Shown: piece after piece, positions 53,535 to 63,755 of the stretch
Position numbering within the stretch: the stretch's first letter is position 1
How the letters are laid out: every line of letters begins with the position of its first letter
Origin: Rossellomorea vietnamensis
GTDB taxonomy: Bacteria > Bacillota > Bacilli > Bacillales > Bacillaceae_B
DNA: 64,000 nucleotides
Assembly (NCBI RefSeq): GCF_008180615.1
Contig: NZ_VTEH01000003.1
Coordinates: forward strand, 189,685 to 253,684
Reading direction: 5' to 3'
The notes under the pieces: generated by a model
Seen by the model: the letters and a program-made list of their open reading frames with translations, nothing else
What the model was told of the DNA's origin: nothing
Database searches by the model: none
Program-made: the position numbers and the translations under genes

Positions 53535-55175
53535 TCACCACAACTTAAATCCTTTGGAACCCGGCGGCGCGTTTTGAATCATATCCGCAAACGGAACCGT
53601 ATAAGCGATCAGAATCAAAGCTGCCAGAACAGTAAGCCAAATTTCCCAATTTTCCAGCACCATCGGGGTCTTTTCTGCTTCATCGGCTGTTTCTCCGATT
53701 GGGAACTCTTCTTCGCCTTTAGGAGCAAAGAATGCCAGGTTGACGAAGATGTAAAGAATCAAGATGATTCCCAGGAATAAGATGGTCCCTCCGACTGCCT
53801 GTGCGACCTGATAGGGAATCCAGTCCAATGCCTGAGGGGCGTCACCATATGTTGAGAAAGAAGAACGTCTTGGTGCACCGAGCAGCCCGACAGCATGCAT
53901 GGCACCGGACATGATGCTCATTCCCACTGCCCATACTACTGCTTGGACGATTGCCAGTTTGTTCATTTTTTTAGTAAGAACGCGTCCGGTCAAATGAGGA
54001 ACGAGCCAATAGGCTATCCCGAAGAAGGTTAATACAACAGACGTTGCGAGTGTCAAATGGAAGTGTCCTGTAACCCAAATGGTATTGTGGACCACCTGGT
54101 TCATTTGGTTTGAGGCATTGATCAGTCCGCCTGCTCCCGCAGGGATGAAAGCTGCCATTCCGATGAATGGAACAGTAAAGCGGGCGTCTCCCCAAGGAAG
54201 TTTTTTGAACCAGCCGAATAATCCTGTTGCCCCTTTGGATCTTCCATACATTTCAAAGGTTGCAAACAACGAGAAAGCAGTCATTAATGATGGGATGACA
54301 ACCATGAAGGTTAAAACAACCTGCAGGAACTTCCAAGATGCATCTATTCCGGGCTCAACCAGCTGATGGTGAAATCCTACTGGAATGGAGAAGAGCAGGA
54401 ATAAGATAAAAGACAGACGTGCCAGTGAATCAGAGAAAATTTTTCCACCAATGATTTTTGGGATGATCACATACCAAGCCATGTAAGCTGGAAGCAGCCA
54501 GAAATATACAAGCGGGTGGCCGAAGTACCAGAAAAGGGTACGGCTGATCAGGACGTCAACTTCAGAAACTAGTCCGAGTGACCATGGCAGCAGTTGAAAT
54601 AAGACCGTTCCTGCAACTCCCAATGTAGCCACAATCCATAAAACAGTATTGATGATGGCCATAAACGTCAAAAGAGGACTAGGCTGGCCGGGATGCTGTT
54701 TTCTCCAGTGGATATATTCAGCAATCATTGCACCTCCGCCGATCCAGCTGCCCACCACAACAAAAGTCAAACCAAGATAGAAAATCCAGTGAGCTTGAAG
54801 TGGAGCATAAAAGGTATATAGAACAGTAGCTTCATTTAATAAAATCATAACAGCTGCCATAGCTGTCCCGGTAAGCATTACCCAGAATCCAATCCAGCCT
54901 GCTTTGCGTGAACCACTGCGATATGTGCCGGATGTTCTTGAAATAGCGGCATGCTGGAAACCTAAGATAAAAAATGTCGTAAGTACAAGTCCCAATAGAA
55001 CTCCATGAACGGTTAAAACTTGATAGTAACCAATATTCGCAGGAAGAGTGAAGCTTCCTGACCTTACCAGTACCTGCAGCAGCCCTGCAAGGCCTCCAAG
55101 AGCCAGTGCAATGAACGCTACATATAAATGTGCAAGAGCTAAACGGCCATCCCTTCGATCAACTTTTGTCATCAT
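53535..55175 (-). CDS. cbaA: ba3-type (B-family) cytochrome c oxidase subunit I
   Basis: Subunit I carries the low-spin heme and the heme-copper oxygen site of a proton-pumping oxidase. The 546-residue product has about 13 membrane helices, TVHGVLLGLVL with a heme ligand, YFGHPLVYFWLLPAYMAWY, FHHQ, and TGHFHLTLA. The copper-B helix reads GHPLVYFW, not GHPEVY, so it lacks the glutamate of A-type oxidases and belongs to the ba3 class (cbaA). It starts one base past the cbaB stop on the minus strand. Symbol assigned by family. Confidence 0.92.
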   Translation of the reverse strand: MMTKVDRRDGRLALAHLYVAFIALALGGLAGLLQVLVRSGSFTLPANIGYYQVLTVHGVLLGLVLTTFFILGFQHAAISRTSGTYRSGSRKAGWIGFWVMLTGTAMAAVMILLNEATVLYTFYAPLQAHWIFYLGLTFVVVGSWIGGGAMIAEYIHWRKQHPGQPSPLLTFMAIINTVLWIVATLGVAGTVLFQLLPWSLGLVSEVDVLISRTLFWYFGHPLVYFWLLPAYMAWYVIIPKIIGGKIFSDSLARLSFILFLLFSIPVGFHHQLVEPGIDASWKFLQVVLTFMVVIPSLMTAFSLFATFEMYGRSKGATGLFGWFKKLPWGDARFTVPFIGMAAFIPAGAGGLINASNQMNQVVHNTIWVTGHFHLTLATSVVLTFFGIAYWLVPHLTGRVLTKKMNKLAIVQAVVWAVGMSIMSGAMHAVGLLGAPRRSSFSTYGDAPQALDWIPYQVAQAVGGTILFLGIILILYIFVNLAFFAPKGEEEFPIGETADEAEKTPMVLENWEIWLTVLAALILIAYTVPFADMIQNAPPGSKGFKLW

Positions 55176-55176
55176 G

Positions 55177-55656
55177 TCAATCCACCACCTTGATCTTTGT
55201 TTGCATCATATGGTGACCTGTCCCGCAATACTCATTGCACAAAACGAGATATTCACCTTTTTTATCAAAAGTTGTTACGTATTCACTAATGAAGCCCGGC
55301 TCAAGCATCATGTTAATATTAGTGCCTGCCACTTGAAATCCATGCACTACGTCTTTTGTAGTCGCAATGATTTTCACCCTTGAGTCAACAGGAACTTCAA
55401 TTTCCTCACCGGCGAAGTAAAAGAAGGCTGAACCGACAACGACCAGTTCATAATCCCAGTCTTTGCCCTCGACTTTTTTTAATCCAGGCTCACTGAATGG
55501 AGCGATTTGATCTACCTGCTCAGGATCGATATACGCCTTGGCGCTTGGCGGAGTATGACCTGAATGAAAAGCGCCGATACCTAGAATGACTAAGAATATA
55601 ATAAGAGACCCAGTACCAAAAGCAAGCCACCATTTTTCATAACGGTGCATATGCAT
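55177..55656 (-). CDS. cbaB: ba3-type cytochrome c oxidase subunit II (CuA)
   Basis: Subunit II accepts electrons from cytochrome c through the CuA centre. The 159 residues hold one N-terminal membrane helix (about 8-30) and an outward cupredoxin domain. The CuA ligands are CNEYCGTGHHMM (Cys, Glu carbonyl, Cys, His, Met) plus the histidine in VVHGFQVAG. One helix, not two, is typical of B-family oxidases. AGGGGAAG precedes the ATG. Confidence 0.93.
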   Translation of the reverse strand: MHMHRYEKWWLAFGTGSLIIFLVILGIGAFHSGHTPPSAKAYIDPEQVDQIAPFSEPGLKKVEGKDWDYELVVVGSAFFYFAGEEIEVPVDSRVKIIATTKDVVHGFQVAGTNINMMLEPGFISEYVTTFDKKGEYLVLCNEYCGTGHHMMQTKIKVVD

Positions 55657-55675
55657 AACAATCTTCCCCTTCCAC

Positions 55676-55825
55676 TTAGAAACGATCTATGAAAATATAA
55701 AAAACACCAAACCAGCTGAGGATAAGAAACAGCCCGAGTAACAATACGGCCGCGAAAGTTCCTTTCAAAGATGAGGAATCTTCGGTCTTTACCTTCGTCT
55801 TGTGATTTAACTGCGGATTTGCCAT
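55676..55825 (-). CDS. Cytochrome c oxidase subunit IIa-like microprotein
   Basis: A 49-residue protein: a polar N-terminus (MANPQLNHKTKVKTEDSS) and one membrane helix (FAAVLLLGLFLILSWFGVFY). A single-helix subunit IIa of this size is a known part of ba3-type oxidases, and the gene is first in this operon, 19 bases before cbaB. AAAGGAG lies 8 bases before the ATG. It is too short for most ORF callers. Confidence 0.85.
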   Translation of the reverse strand: MANPQLNHKTKVKTEDSSSLKGTFAAVLLLGLFLILSWFGVFYIFIDRF

Positions 55826-55869
55826 GCGGCTCACTCCTTTCCTGTAGCTAACACTATCTTGATACTTTA

Positions 55870-55889
55870 ATAATAGGGAAGAAACTATA
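55870..55889 (-). promoter_or_regulatory. Promoter of the ba3 oxidase operon
   Basis: On the minus strand, TATTAT (55875 to 55870) and TATAGT (55889 to 55884) are candidate -10 boxes. With the first, the start point would be near 55863. Confidence 0.5.
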
Positions 55890-55896
55890 TCCTATC

Positions 55897-55912
55897 TGTG
55901 ATAAAAGTCACA
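55897..55912 (-). promoter_or_regulatory. Fnr-type binding site
   Basis: TGTGATAAAAGTCACA fits TGTGA-N6-TCACA without mismatch, the consensus of Bacillus Fnr (and of Crp-like regulators). Using the TATTAT -10, its centre lies about 41.5 bases upstream of transcription, the usual place for activation. Confidence 0.7.
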
Positions 55913-56056
55913 CCTGATAAGAATATTTGTGAAAGAAGTGTGAAGAACGAGGATGAGGAGTTTTAAGAAGGATTTGAAAATCAAATCTAACAGTATAAAT
56001 AAGCGAACAAATGATACAAAAGTTTGTTTATTGTTCGTATATTTGTCTAAAAAGAC

Positions 56057-56084
56057 TTGAAATTCCATTCTGACCTGATATACT
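56057..56084 (+). promoter_or_regulatory. Promoter of xpt-pbuX
   Basis: TTGAAA (56057-56062), 16 bases, TATACT (56079-56084), with TGA forming an extended -10. Confidence 0.75.
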
Positions 56085-56102
56085 AATGAGTAATTACATA
56101 AC

Positions 56103-56180
56103 ACTTACTCATATAACCGCGGGAATATGGCCCGCAAGTCTCTACCGGATAACCGTAAATTATTCGACTATGAGTGAGCA
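56103..56180 (+). ncRNA. Guanine-sensing purine riboswitch
   Basis: The aptamer matches the xpt type: ACTCATATAA, GGGAATATGGCCCGCAAGTC, CTACCGGATAACCGTAAAT and CGACTATGAGTG. The C in GACTATG is the base that pairs with guanine (adenine riboswitches have T). The strand GAGTGAG (56172-56178) can pair with CTCGCTC (56237-56243) in the downstream region as an antiterminator, a pairing blocked when ligand holds helix P1. Confidence 0.96.
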
Positions 56181-56220
56181 ATGGACGGAAGAGTTCTTTC
56201 TGTTTTCTTTGGTTTTTTAA

Positions 56221-58181
<1,961 letters not shown>

Positions 58182-58188
58182 ATGGAGA

Positions 58189-58238
58189 GTACGCCACTAT
58201 CATTTTCTACTATTTAGAGAATGAGGTGGCGTATTTTT
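58189..58238 (+). terminator. Terminator of xpt-pbuX
   Basis: TACGCCAC / GTGGCGTA outer stem with an inner TCATTTTCT / AGAGAATGA stem; five Ts follow. Confidence 0.9.
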
Positions 58239-58285
58239 CTAAGAAGAAAAATACGCGTTAAAGACAAAAATAATAAATGCAGCAG

Positions 58286-58672
58286 TTAATTGGTGTTATT
58301 TTTTTCATAAAATTCTTTTACAATGGGGTGAATGTCAGGTTCGGTTGAGTAGTAGACATCGCCTATTTGAGATGATCCAAATGAACAGGTTTCGGTATCT
58401 CCTTCAAAAAAGTTGATTGAATAACGAAACCCATCCCTTGGCGATTGATCTTCCAGAGGAATAAACTCTATATGTTTCGTTTCTTCAATGAATTTATGGA
58501 CAGCTTCTGGTTCAGTCACCGTTAGGGAACTGCCAGTACTGCCGTCCACAATTTCAATTTTATTAACATCCGAAATATCGCCTTTATAGAACTCACTTAA
58601 CCGCTTTGTTTCTAAACCACATCCAGTTAAAATAAAAACACTTACAACTAATAAGGTAAAAGATCTCCGCAA
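58286..58672 (-). CDS. Small lipoprotein of unknown function
   Basis: About 128 residues: basic start, hydrophobic stretch and a lipobox LTGC, so a membrane-anchored lipoprotein. The mature part has alternating acidic and aromatic residues; I do not recognise a domain. The frame begins at ATG 58684, which has no ribosome site. TTG 58672 has GAGGTG 7 bases upstream, so I use it. It is single and convergent to pbuX. Confidence 0.7.
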   Translation of the reverse strand: MRRSFTLLVVSVFILTGCGLETKRLSEFYKGDISDVNKIEIVDGSTGSSLTVTEPEAVHKFIEETKHIEFIPLEDQSPRDGFRYSINFFEGDTETCSFGSSQIGDVYYSTEPDIHPIVKEFYEKNNTN

Positions 58673-58684
58673 GAGACACCTCAT

Positions 58685-58960
58685 TTATTTTTTATCGGCG
58701 GGCATCACATAGCTTAAACTCTCACTGCATGCTTCCTGCATGAGACAGCACCATTTCACTAGAACTCCGCGGTTTTATTTTAGTAATAATCTCAGCAAAC
58801 TATAAATTCTACTAGAATAGTAAAATTACCTCTTTTCCATACCAACGACTTATCGATAAATTGATAACAAGTTGTTTTTCAATCTTTCTGGCCACAAGAC
58901 TATCTCCTGAGACAGACACCATACTGGAGCTTAGTGCATACAATGGAAGCAGCGAGTTCA
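58685..58960. other. Intergenic region with no gene seen
   Basis: AT-rich, with no ORF above background and no clear hairpin. The lipoprotein and zinc-ribbon genes diverge from here. Confidence 0.35.
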
Positions 58961-58973
58961 TGGAGGTATGAAA

Positions 58974-59105
58974 ATGGAGAAATTTTATTGTGACAGATGT
59001 CGGAGACTCTTTGAAAAGGAAGATATATGTGATTTATGCTGCGAAGAAACCAAGAAAATAACGATTCAAAATCATTTTCATAAAATTTCAGATCAACAGG
59101 ATTAA
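58974..59105 (+). CDS. Zinc-ribbon-like microprotein
   Basis: A 43-residue protein beginning MEKFYCDRCRRLFEKEDICD followed by LCCEE: two CxxC pairs (C6/C9 and C19/C22, plus C23) that fit a zinc ribbon. GGAGGT lies 6 to 7 bases before ATG 58974; ATG 58968 is too close. I do not recognise a family. It stands alone between the lipoprotein and SDR genes. Confidence 0.6.
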   Translation: MEKFYCDRCRRLFEKEDICDLCCEETKKITIQNHFHKISDQQD

Positions 59106-59182
59106 TGATGTAAGAGCAATCTCCTCATGAAAGTATAAGGCTTATGTTAAAATGAGGAAAATAGTTAAAAGGGGAGATTGTG

Positions 59183-59953
59183 ATGTTTTTACCATCTTTT
59201 GAGCTAAAGGGAAAGACGGCCGTTGTTACAGGAGCAGGCAGAGGCATAGGCCGGGCAATTGCCATCGGAATGGCGGAAGCTGGCGCTGACGTAGCCATTT
59301 TATCCAGAACAGAGGAAGATTTGAAAGAAACTGCATCTCATATTGAAAGGACCGGAAGAAAAGCATACATAATGACCACAGATGTGACGGTAAGAGAAGA
59401 AGTAGAAAAAGCTATTTCAAGTGTGAAAGAACAGGCGGGATCTATCGACATTCTTGTCAATAATGCCGGAATGAATATCAGGTCCAAAGCTCTGGATGTA
59501 ACCGATGATGAATGGCAGAAAATCATGGATACCAATCTTAAATCCGCGTTCATGATGAGCCAGGAAGCAGGTAAAATCATGAGAGAGCAAAACAGCGGTA
59601 AAATCATTACGATTGCATCTGTTGCAGGCCATGTTGCACTGCGGACTGGGGTGGTCTATGCAGCCACAAAAGCTGCACTGATCCAGATGACGAAAGTTCT
59701 TGCATTAGAGTGGGGAAGTTATAATATCAACGTCAATAGCATCGGGCCATGGTACTTCAAAACGCCCCTGACTGAAAAACTCCTGGCGGATGAAGAATAC
59801 ATGAAGGATATTTTGGCGGTCACTCCCATGAAGCGGGTTGGTGAATTGGACGAGCTGGTGGGTCCGGCTGTATTCCTTGCTTCTTCAGCTGGAAACTATG
59901 TGACCGGACAGACTCTCTTCGTAGACGGCGGGATGACGATCCAGGGATTTTGA
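59183..59953 (+). CDS. SDR-family oxidoreductase
   Basis: The 256-residue short-chain dehydrogenase shows TGAGRGIGRAIA (cofactor loop), NNAGMN, the catalytic Ser in IASVAGH and YAATK (Tyr and Lys), and the C-terminal VDGGMTIQGF. It resembles gluconate 5-dehydrogenase and 3-oxoacyl-ACP-reductase-like members, but the substrate is open. AAAAGGGGA lies about 8 bases before ATG 59183; GTG 59180 is also in frame. Confidence 0.9.
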   Translation: MFLPSFELKGKTAVVTGAGRGIGRAIAIGMAEAGADVAILSRTEEDLKETASHIERTGRKAYIMTTDVTVREEVEKAISSVKEQAGSIDILVNNAGMNIRSKALDVTDDEWQKIMDTNLKSAFMMSQEAGKIMREQNSGKIITIASVAGHVALRTGVVYAATKAALIQMTKVLALEWGSYNINVNSIGPWYFKTPLTEKLLADEEYMKDILAVTPMKRVGELDELVGPAVFLASSAGNYVTGQTLFVDGGMTIQGF

Positions 59954-60059
59954 TTAAGTTATATGCTTAACATAATTAGCGGTCTAATTAGTTTATAGAG
60001 TTCCAGGTTCTGGGCTTATTCTCTTGCAGCCTCTGATACAGGGCTGGGGATCACCATGG

Positions 60060-60625
60060 ATGTTAGGCCGAGATTTAGGGATACAGACCAAAAGGTAAGA
60101 AGAAAACCATAGATATTGGCCCGTAAAGAGAAGATACGGGCCAATGAGAAAGAAGAAATTCATAGATATTGGCCCGCAAAGCAGAAATACGGGCCAATGA
60201 GAGTGAAGAAATCCATAGATATTGGCCTGCAAAGAGAAGATACGATCCAATGAGAAAGAAGAAATTCATAGATATTGGCCCGCAAAGAGAAGATACGGGC
60301 CAATGAGAGTGAAGAAATCCATAGATATTGGCCCGCAAAGAGAAGATACGATCCAATGAGAAAGAAGAAATGCTTAGATATTGGCCCGCAAAGCAGAAAT
60401 ACTGGCCAATGAGAAAGAAGAAATTCATAGATATTGGCCCGCAAAGCAGAAATACGGGCCAATGAGAGTGAAGAAATCCATAGATATTGGCCCGCAAAGA
60501 GAAGATACGGGCCAATGAGAGTGAAGAAATCCATAGATATTGGCCTGCAAAGAGAAGATACGATCCAATGAGAAAGAAGAAATGCTTAGATATTGGCCCG
60601 CAGAGCAGAAATAACCGAGCAGGCT
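60060..60625 (+). repeat. Tandem array C: 10 units of 53 bp
   Basis: GATATTGG begins units at 60112, 60165, 60218, 60271, 60324, 60377, 60430, 60483, 60536 and 60589, exactly 53 bp apart. Each holds ATTGGCCCG ... CGGGCCAAT (variants CCTG and CGATCC) around about 13 bases, plus the linker GAGAAAGAAGAAATTCATA or GAGAGTGAAGAAATCCATA. A diverged partial unit precedes at about 60060. It lies between the converging SDR and cheX genes. Confidence 0.95.
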
Positions 60626-60662
60626 GCTATATTCCCAAGAATTAATGTAACTAGTAAAATAA

Positions 60663-60711
60663 CAAAGAGAGAAGGCATGCGAATAAACGATTCGTATGTC
60701 TTCTCTCTTTG
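60663..60711. terminator. Hairpin between array C and cheX
   Basis: CAAAGAGAGAAGGCAT / ATGTCTTCTCTCTTTG with an inner GCGAAT / ATTCGT pair, a long near-perfect stem. It probably ends cheX on the minus strand (tail TTTGTTATTTTA). Confidence 0.8.
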
Positions 60712-60721
60712 TCATAATTTT

Positions 60722-61180
60722 TTAGTCTAGGTCGACCATTATCACAACAATGAATTTTCCGCCGTTTTCTAGAGTGATTGGAAGCCTTAATGCCCGGTCA
60801 AAACCGGACAGCCTTGATTCGCCTGCAATGACAGTAGGCGGGGTAATATCCATTGAATGACCCAGCTGGGATATGTGTGTAGAGAGGTTGCCGGCAATCA
60901 TATTGCCCAGTTCACCTGCAAAGGATTCGAGCATTTCACCTTCCAGGGGCATTCCGAACATGGCATTTCCAAGACCTTGGAAGTCCTCTATATCTCCATC
61001 GAAGATGATCTGCCCCCGAATGTCACCAGTAAGACCGATTAATACACCAATCTTATGTGTCCTCAAAGGCTCTGAAAGAAGAGTGGGCTGATCGACTTTT
61101 ACAGGGAGGGGAATGACCGATTTGATTGACTGTATCGTACCATTTAAAATATCGGTAACACTTTTAGCTGTTGTAGTCAT
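60722..61180 (-). CDS. CheX-like chemotaxis phosphatase domain protein
   Basis: The 152-residue product matches the CheC/CheX/FliY fold: GVLIGLTGDIRGQIIFDG, then the active-site helix ESFAGELGNMIAGNLSTHIS with the E...N pair used to dephosphorylate CheY-P. This is a CheX-type protein; whether it acts on CheY here is inference, because no other chemotaxis gene lies in the window. ATG with GGAGGATTC upstream on the minus strand. Confidence 0.85.
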   Translation of the reverse strand: MTTTAKSVTDILNGTIQSIKSVIPLPVKVDQPTLLSEPLRTHKIGVLIGLTGDIRGQIIFDGDIEDFQGLGNAMFGMPLEGEMLESFAGELGNMIAGNLSTHISQLGHSMDITPPTVIAGESRLSGFDRALRLPITLENGGKFIVVIMVDLD

Positions 61181-61423
61181 GTCGAATCCTCCATTATTTT
61201 GTCTTTTTTAGCTTAGCATAATTTCTAGGAAAAAAGAATGATGATTTTGAATTTTGAAAAAGCAGATCGTTGCTTCTTTAAAAAGTAGTGCTTTTTACAT
61301 GATTTCTATGTATATAGGTATTATCGACAGGAAACACCGCTTGTTTACTGTCTCTGTTAAGAAAAATGAATGATTTTTTTCAGCTTGGTAAAGATATCCT
61401 TACTGAGGTAAGGAGAGATCATT

Positions 61424-62497
61424 ATGCCTAAAATCATAAACGTAGAAACCGCCATCCCCCCGCACTCTATTAAACAAGGGGAAGTGGCGAACTTTGCCGA
61501 AAATTTATTTTCCCGGGATTTCAAAGACATTAAAAGACTTTTGCCTGTATTCCAGAATGGTGAAATTGAATCCAGGCATTTTGTCCATGATATTGAATGG
61601 TTCAAAAGGCCTCATTCATTTCAGGAAAAGAATGACTCTTTTATAGAAAATGCAGTCAAATTAGGGACAGAAGCAATTCAAAAGTGTATTGAAAGAGACA
61701 GTCCGGTTTCTTACGAGGATATTGACGCTATTTTCACTATATGTACGACTGGACTTGCCACCCCAAGTATTGAGGCAAGGATTATGAACCACCTTCCATT
61801 TCCGGATCATGTGAAAAGAATCCCGATTTGGGGCCTGGGGTGTGCGGGAGGGGCAAGCGGCTTGTCAAGGGCTTATGAGTACTGCCTAGCCTTTCCGCAG
61901 GCTAACGTTTTGGTGCTGACGATTGAACTCTGCTCCCTGACATTTCAGTACGGAGACCGGTCGAAGAGCAACCTGATCGGCACCTCTTTGTTTGCTGATG
62001 GAACAGCCTGCTGTCTAGTGAGCGGTGATGAAAGCGAGGCTGTAAAAAAAGCAGATGCACCGCTGCCTGCCATCTTCGCAACACAAACGACTACTATGAA
62101 AAACTCTCTGGATGTCATGGGATGGGATATCAAAGATGATGGATTATTTGTTGTTTTTTCAAAAGATATTCCTTCGATTATAGAGGAATGGTTAAAGCCA
62201 AATGTTGAAAAACTGCTGAAGCAGCATAAATTATCGCTAAAGGACATTAATCACTTTGTTGCCCACCCTGGAGGGAAGAAGGTAATCGAAGCTTATGACA
62301 AGGCACTGATGTTGAAAGAAGGCCTTCTTGATATCTCGAGAGATACATTGAGAAAATTCGGCAATATGTCTTCAGCAACAATCCTTTATGTGTTAAAAGA
62401 GCACTTGAACAAAGATATAAAAGAGGGTGATATCGGACTTGGGGTGGCTCTTGGCCCGGGATTCAGTTCAGAATTACTACTGATGAGGTGGGAATGA
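61424..62497 (+). CDS. bcsA: Type III polyketide synthase (chalcone/stilbene synthase-like)
   Basis: This homodimeric ketosynthase makes alkylpyrones or alkylresorcinols in the B. subtilis BpsA/BcsA system. The 357 residues show the catalytic Cys in GLGCAGGASGL, the His in HFVAHPGGKKV, the Asn in FGNMSSAT, and the C-terminal GVALGPGFSSELLLM. GAGGTAAGGAGAG precedes the ATG. It overlaps the next gene by one base, a methyltransferase that in B. subtilis modifies the polyketide. Confidence 0.95.
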   Translation: MPKIINVETAIPPHSIKQGEVANFAENLFSRDFKDIKRLLPVFQNGEIESRHFVHDIEWFKRPHSFQEKNDSFIENAVKLGTEAIQKCIERDSPVSYEDIDAIFTICTTGLATPSIEARIMNHLPFPDHVKRIPIWGLGCAGGASGLSRAYEYCLAFPQANVLVLTIELCSLTFQYGDRSKSNLIGTSLFADGTACCLVSGDESEAVKKADAPLPAIFATQTTTMKNSLDVMGWDIKDDGLFVVFSKDIPSIIEEWLKPNVEKLLKQHKLSLKDINHFVAHPGGKKVIEAYDKALMLKEGLLDISRDTLRKFGNMSSATILYVLKEHLNKDIKEGDIGLGVALGPGFSSELLLMRWE

Positions 62498-63063
62498 TGT
62501 TTTATGTATTGTTTGCAGTCATAGCGATTCAGCGTATGGTAGAACTGTTTATCGCTAAAAGAAATGAAAAATGGATGAAAGGCAGGGGCGCAAGGGAATA
62601 TGGGCAGAAACATTATAAGCTGATGGTTTCCATTCATCTGCTTTTCTTTATTTCTTTATTGGTCGAAGAATTCTTCTTAAAAAGAACTATGAATGATTAC
62701 TGGGGTTTGTTATTTATCCTTTTTCTCATCACTCAGGCTGGCCGGGTGTGGGTTATTGCTTCATTGGGGAAATATTGGAATACGAAAATCATAGTGCTGC
62801 CACAGGCAGAAGTGGTAGCGAAAGGCCCCTATAAATTTATCAAGCATCCCAATTATTTTATTGTCACAGTCGAATTGATTGTCATACCTTTAATGTTTAA
62901 CGCCTATTGGACATTATTCATTTTTGCTCTGCTCAACCAATTTATTTTGTCTGTACGCATTCCCCTGGAAGAAAAAGCCCTGAGAGAATCAACAAACTAT
63001 CAGGCTGTTCATCAAGGAAAAAAACGGTTTCTGCCTGTAATAAAAAAAGAAGAAATTGACTGA
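62497..63063 (+). CDS. ypbQ: Alkylpyrone methyltransferase (ICMT family), BpsB/YpbQ
   Basis: The 188-residue membrane protein has four or five hydrophobic helices and the isoprenylcysteine-methyltransferase core GPYKFIKHPNYFIV plus EEKALRE. In B. subtilis BpsB (YpbQ) methylates the type III polyketide made by BpsA/BcsA. The pair overlap, so they act together. GTG 62488 and ATG 62494 are in frame, but the GAGGTGG site favours ATG 62497, which matches the family start MFYVLFAVIAIQRMVEL. Confidence 0.92.
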   Translation: MFYVLFAVIAIQRMVELFIAKRNEKWMKGRGAREYGQKHYKLMVSIHLLFFISLLVEEFFLKRTMNDYWGLLFILFLITQAGRVWVIASLGKYWNTKIIVLPQAEVVAKGPYKFIKHPNYFIVTVELIVIPLMFNAYWTLFIFALLNQFILSVRIPLEEKALRESTNYQAVHQGKKRFLPVIKKEEID

Positions 63064-63143
63064 GTTACTGCTGCCTAAATAGTGGCTGATTTCAACATTC
63101 GAATTAAAAAGCAGCAAATTTTTAAAAAATGAATGAAACATCA

Positions 63144-63172
63144 TTGAAAATGATTATCATATTTGGTAAAAT
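63144..63172 (+). promoter_or_regulatory. Promoter with overlapping Fur box
   Basis: TTGAAA (63144-63149), 17 bases, TAAAAT (63167-63172). TGAAAATGATTATCA (63145-63159) fits the 7-1-7 Fur consensus TGATAATnATTATCA with one mismatch and covers the -35 and half the spacer, a position for repression by Fur-Fe. Confidence 0.75.
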
Positions 63173-63227
63173 TCTAATTGAAGATGAAAATTATTCTCAA
63201 GACGAGTTATAGGAAAGGGGTTTCTAC

Positions 63228-63395
63228 ATGGTTTTATTTTTGGTCATTTTTACAGCTGCAGCTTACAGCTTGGTCATGAAGTATGTGCTGAATAATGTGT
63301 TCGTTACAAAAAGTGCTTCCGCAGCTGCTTCTAAAGGCGGGCTGGGGGAAGAGAAAAAACCAACAGAACTGGTTCCTGCCTATAATCGTCAATAG
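63228..63395 (+). CDS. Putative Fur-regulated membrane microprotein
   Basis: A 55-residue protein: one membrane helix (MVLFLVIFTAAAYSLVM), then a Ser/Ala/Gly- and Lys/Glu-rich tail. I do not recognise it; it is not FbpA, FbpB or FbpC as I know them. AAAGGGG lies 7 bases before the ATG. It has its own iron-box promoter and a strong terminator, so it is a single-gene unit and probably expressed under iron limitation. Confidence 0.7.
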   Translation: MVLFLVIFTAAAYSLVMKYVLNNVFVTKSASAAASKGGLGEEKKPTELVPAYNRQ

Positions 63396-63401
63396 CTTCC
63401 G

Positions 63402-63447
63402 AAAAGGACTGAATGTTCAAGACTTCTTGAATATTGAGTCCTTTTTT
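63402..63447 (+). terminator. Terminator of the Fur-box microprotein gene
   Basis: AAAAGGACTGAATGTTCAAG pairs with CTTGAATATTGAGTCCTTTT, 4-base loop, then Ts. Confidence 0.93.
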
Positions 63448-63529
63448 GTTGTTCAGAAAGCTTTATTCCGCCTGTGCGGGTGCTATGATACCCAGGTCCA
63501 GCTCCTAGGGACGAATGTTCTGAAGACAT

Positions 63530-63616
63530 AAAAAGGAAAGACCGCTTTCTTTCTCTCTGGAACATTTGCCTGCCGGGGCTTAACAGGGCCTTGCACTTTT
63601 GGTCTTTCTCTTTTTC
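63530..63616 (+). terminator. Large stem-loop upstream of dynA
   Basis: AAAAAGGAAAGACC pairs with GGTCTTTCTCTTTTT (one bulged base) around a ~57-base loop with an inner CCTG/CAGG hairpin. It may be a terminator or part of a leader; the rest of the 63448-63755 gap shows no gene. Confidence 0.5.
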
Positions 63617-63755
63617 TGAGGAACCGAACTGCAGCCGTAACCAAGTATCTCATTGGTTTTTTGCTATGTTTTAATAGGAAAGAAGCGAATTATAAGCTAA
63701 AATAAAGATGCATATTATTATCATGACTACTCAAAGGTGTAAGGGGAAGGTTCTT

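Noticed and set aside
60075..60715. Minus-strand frames of 96 to 146 codons in array C
   Set aside because: They are repeat translations with 53-residue periodicity, and have no ribosome site.
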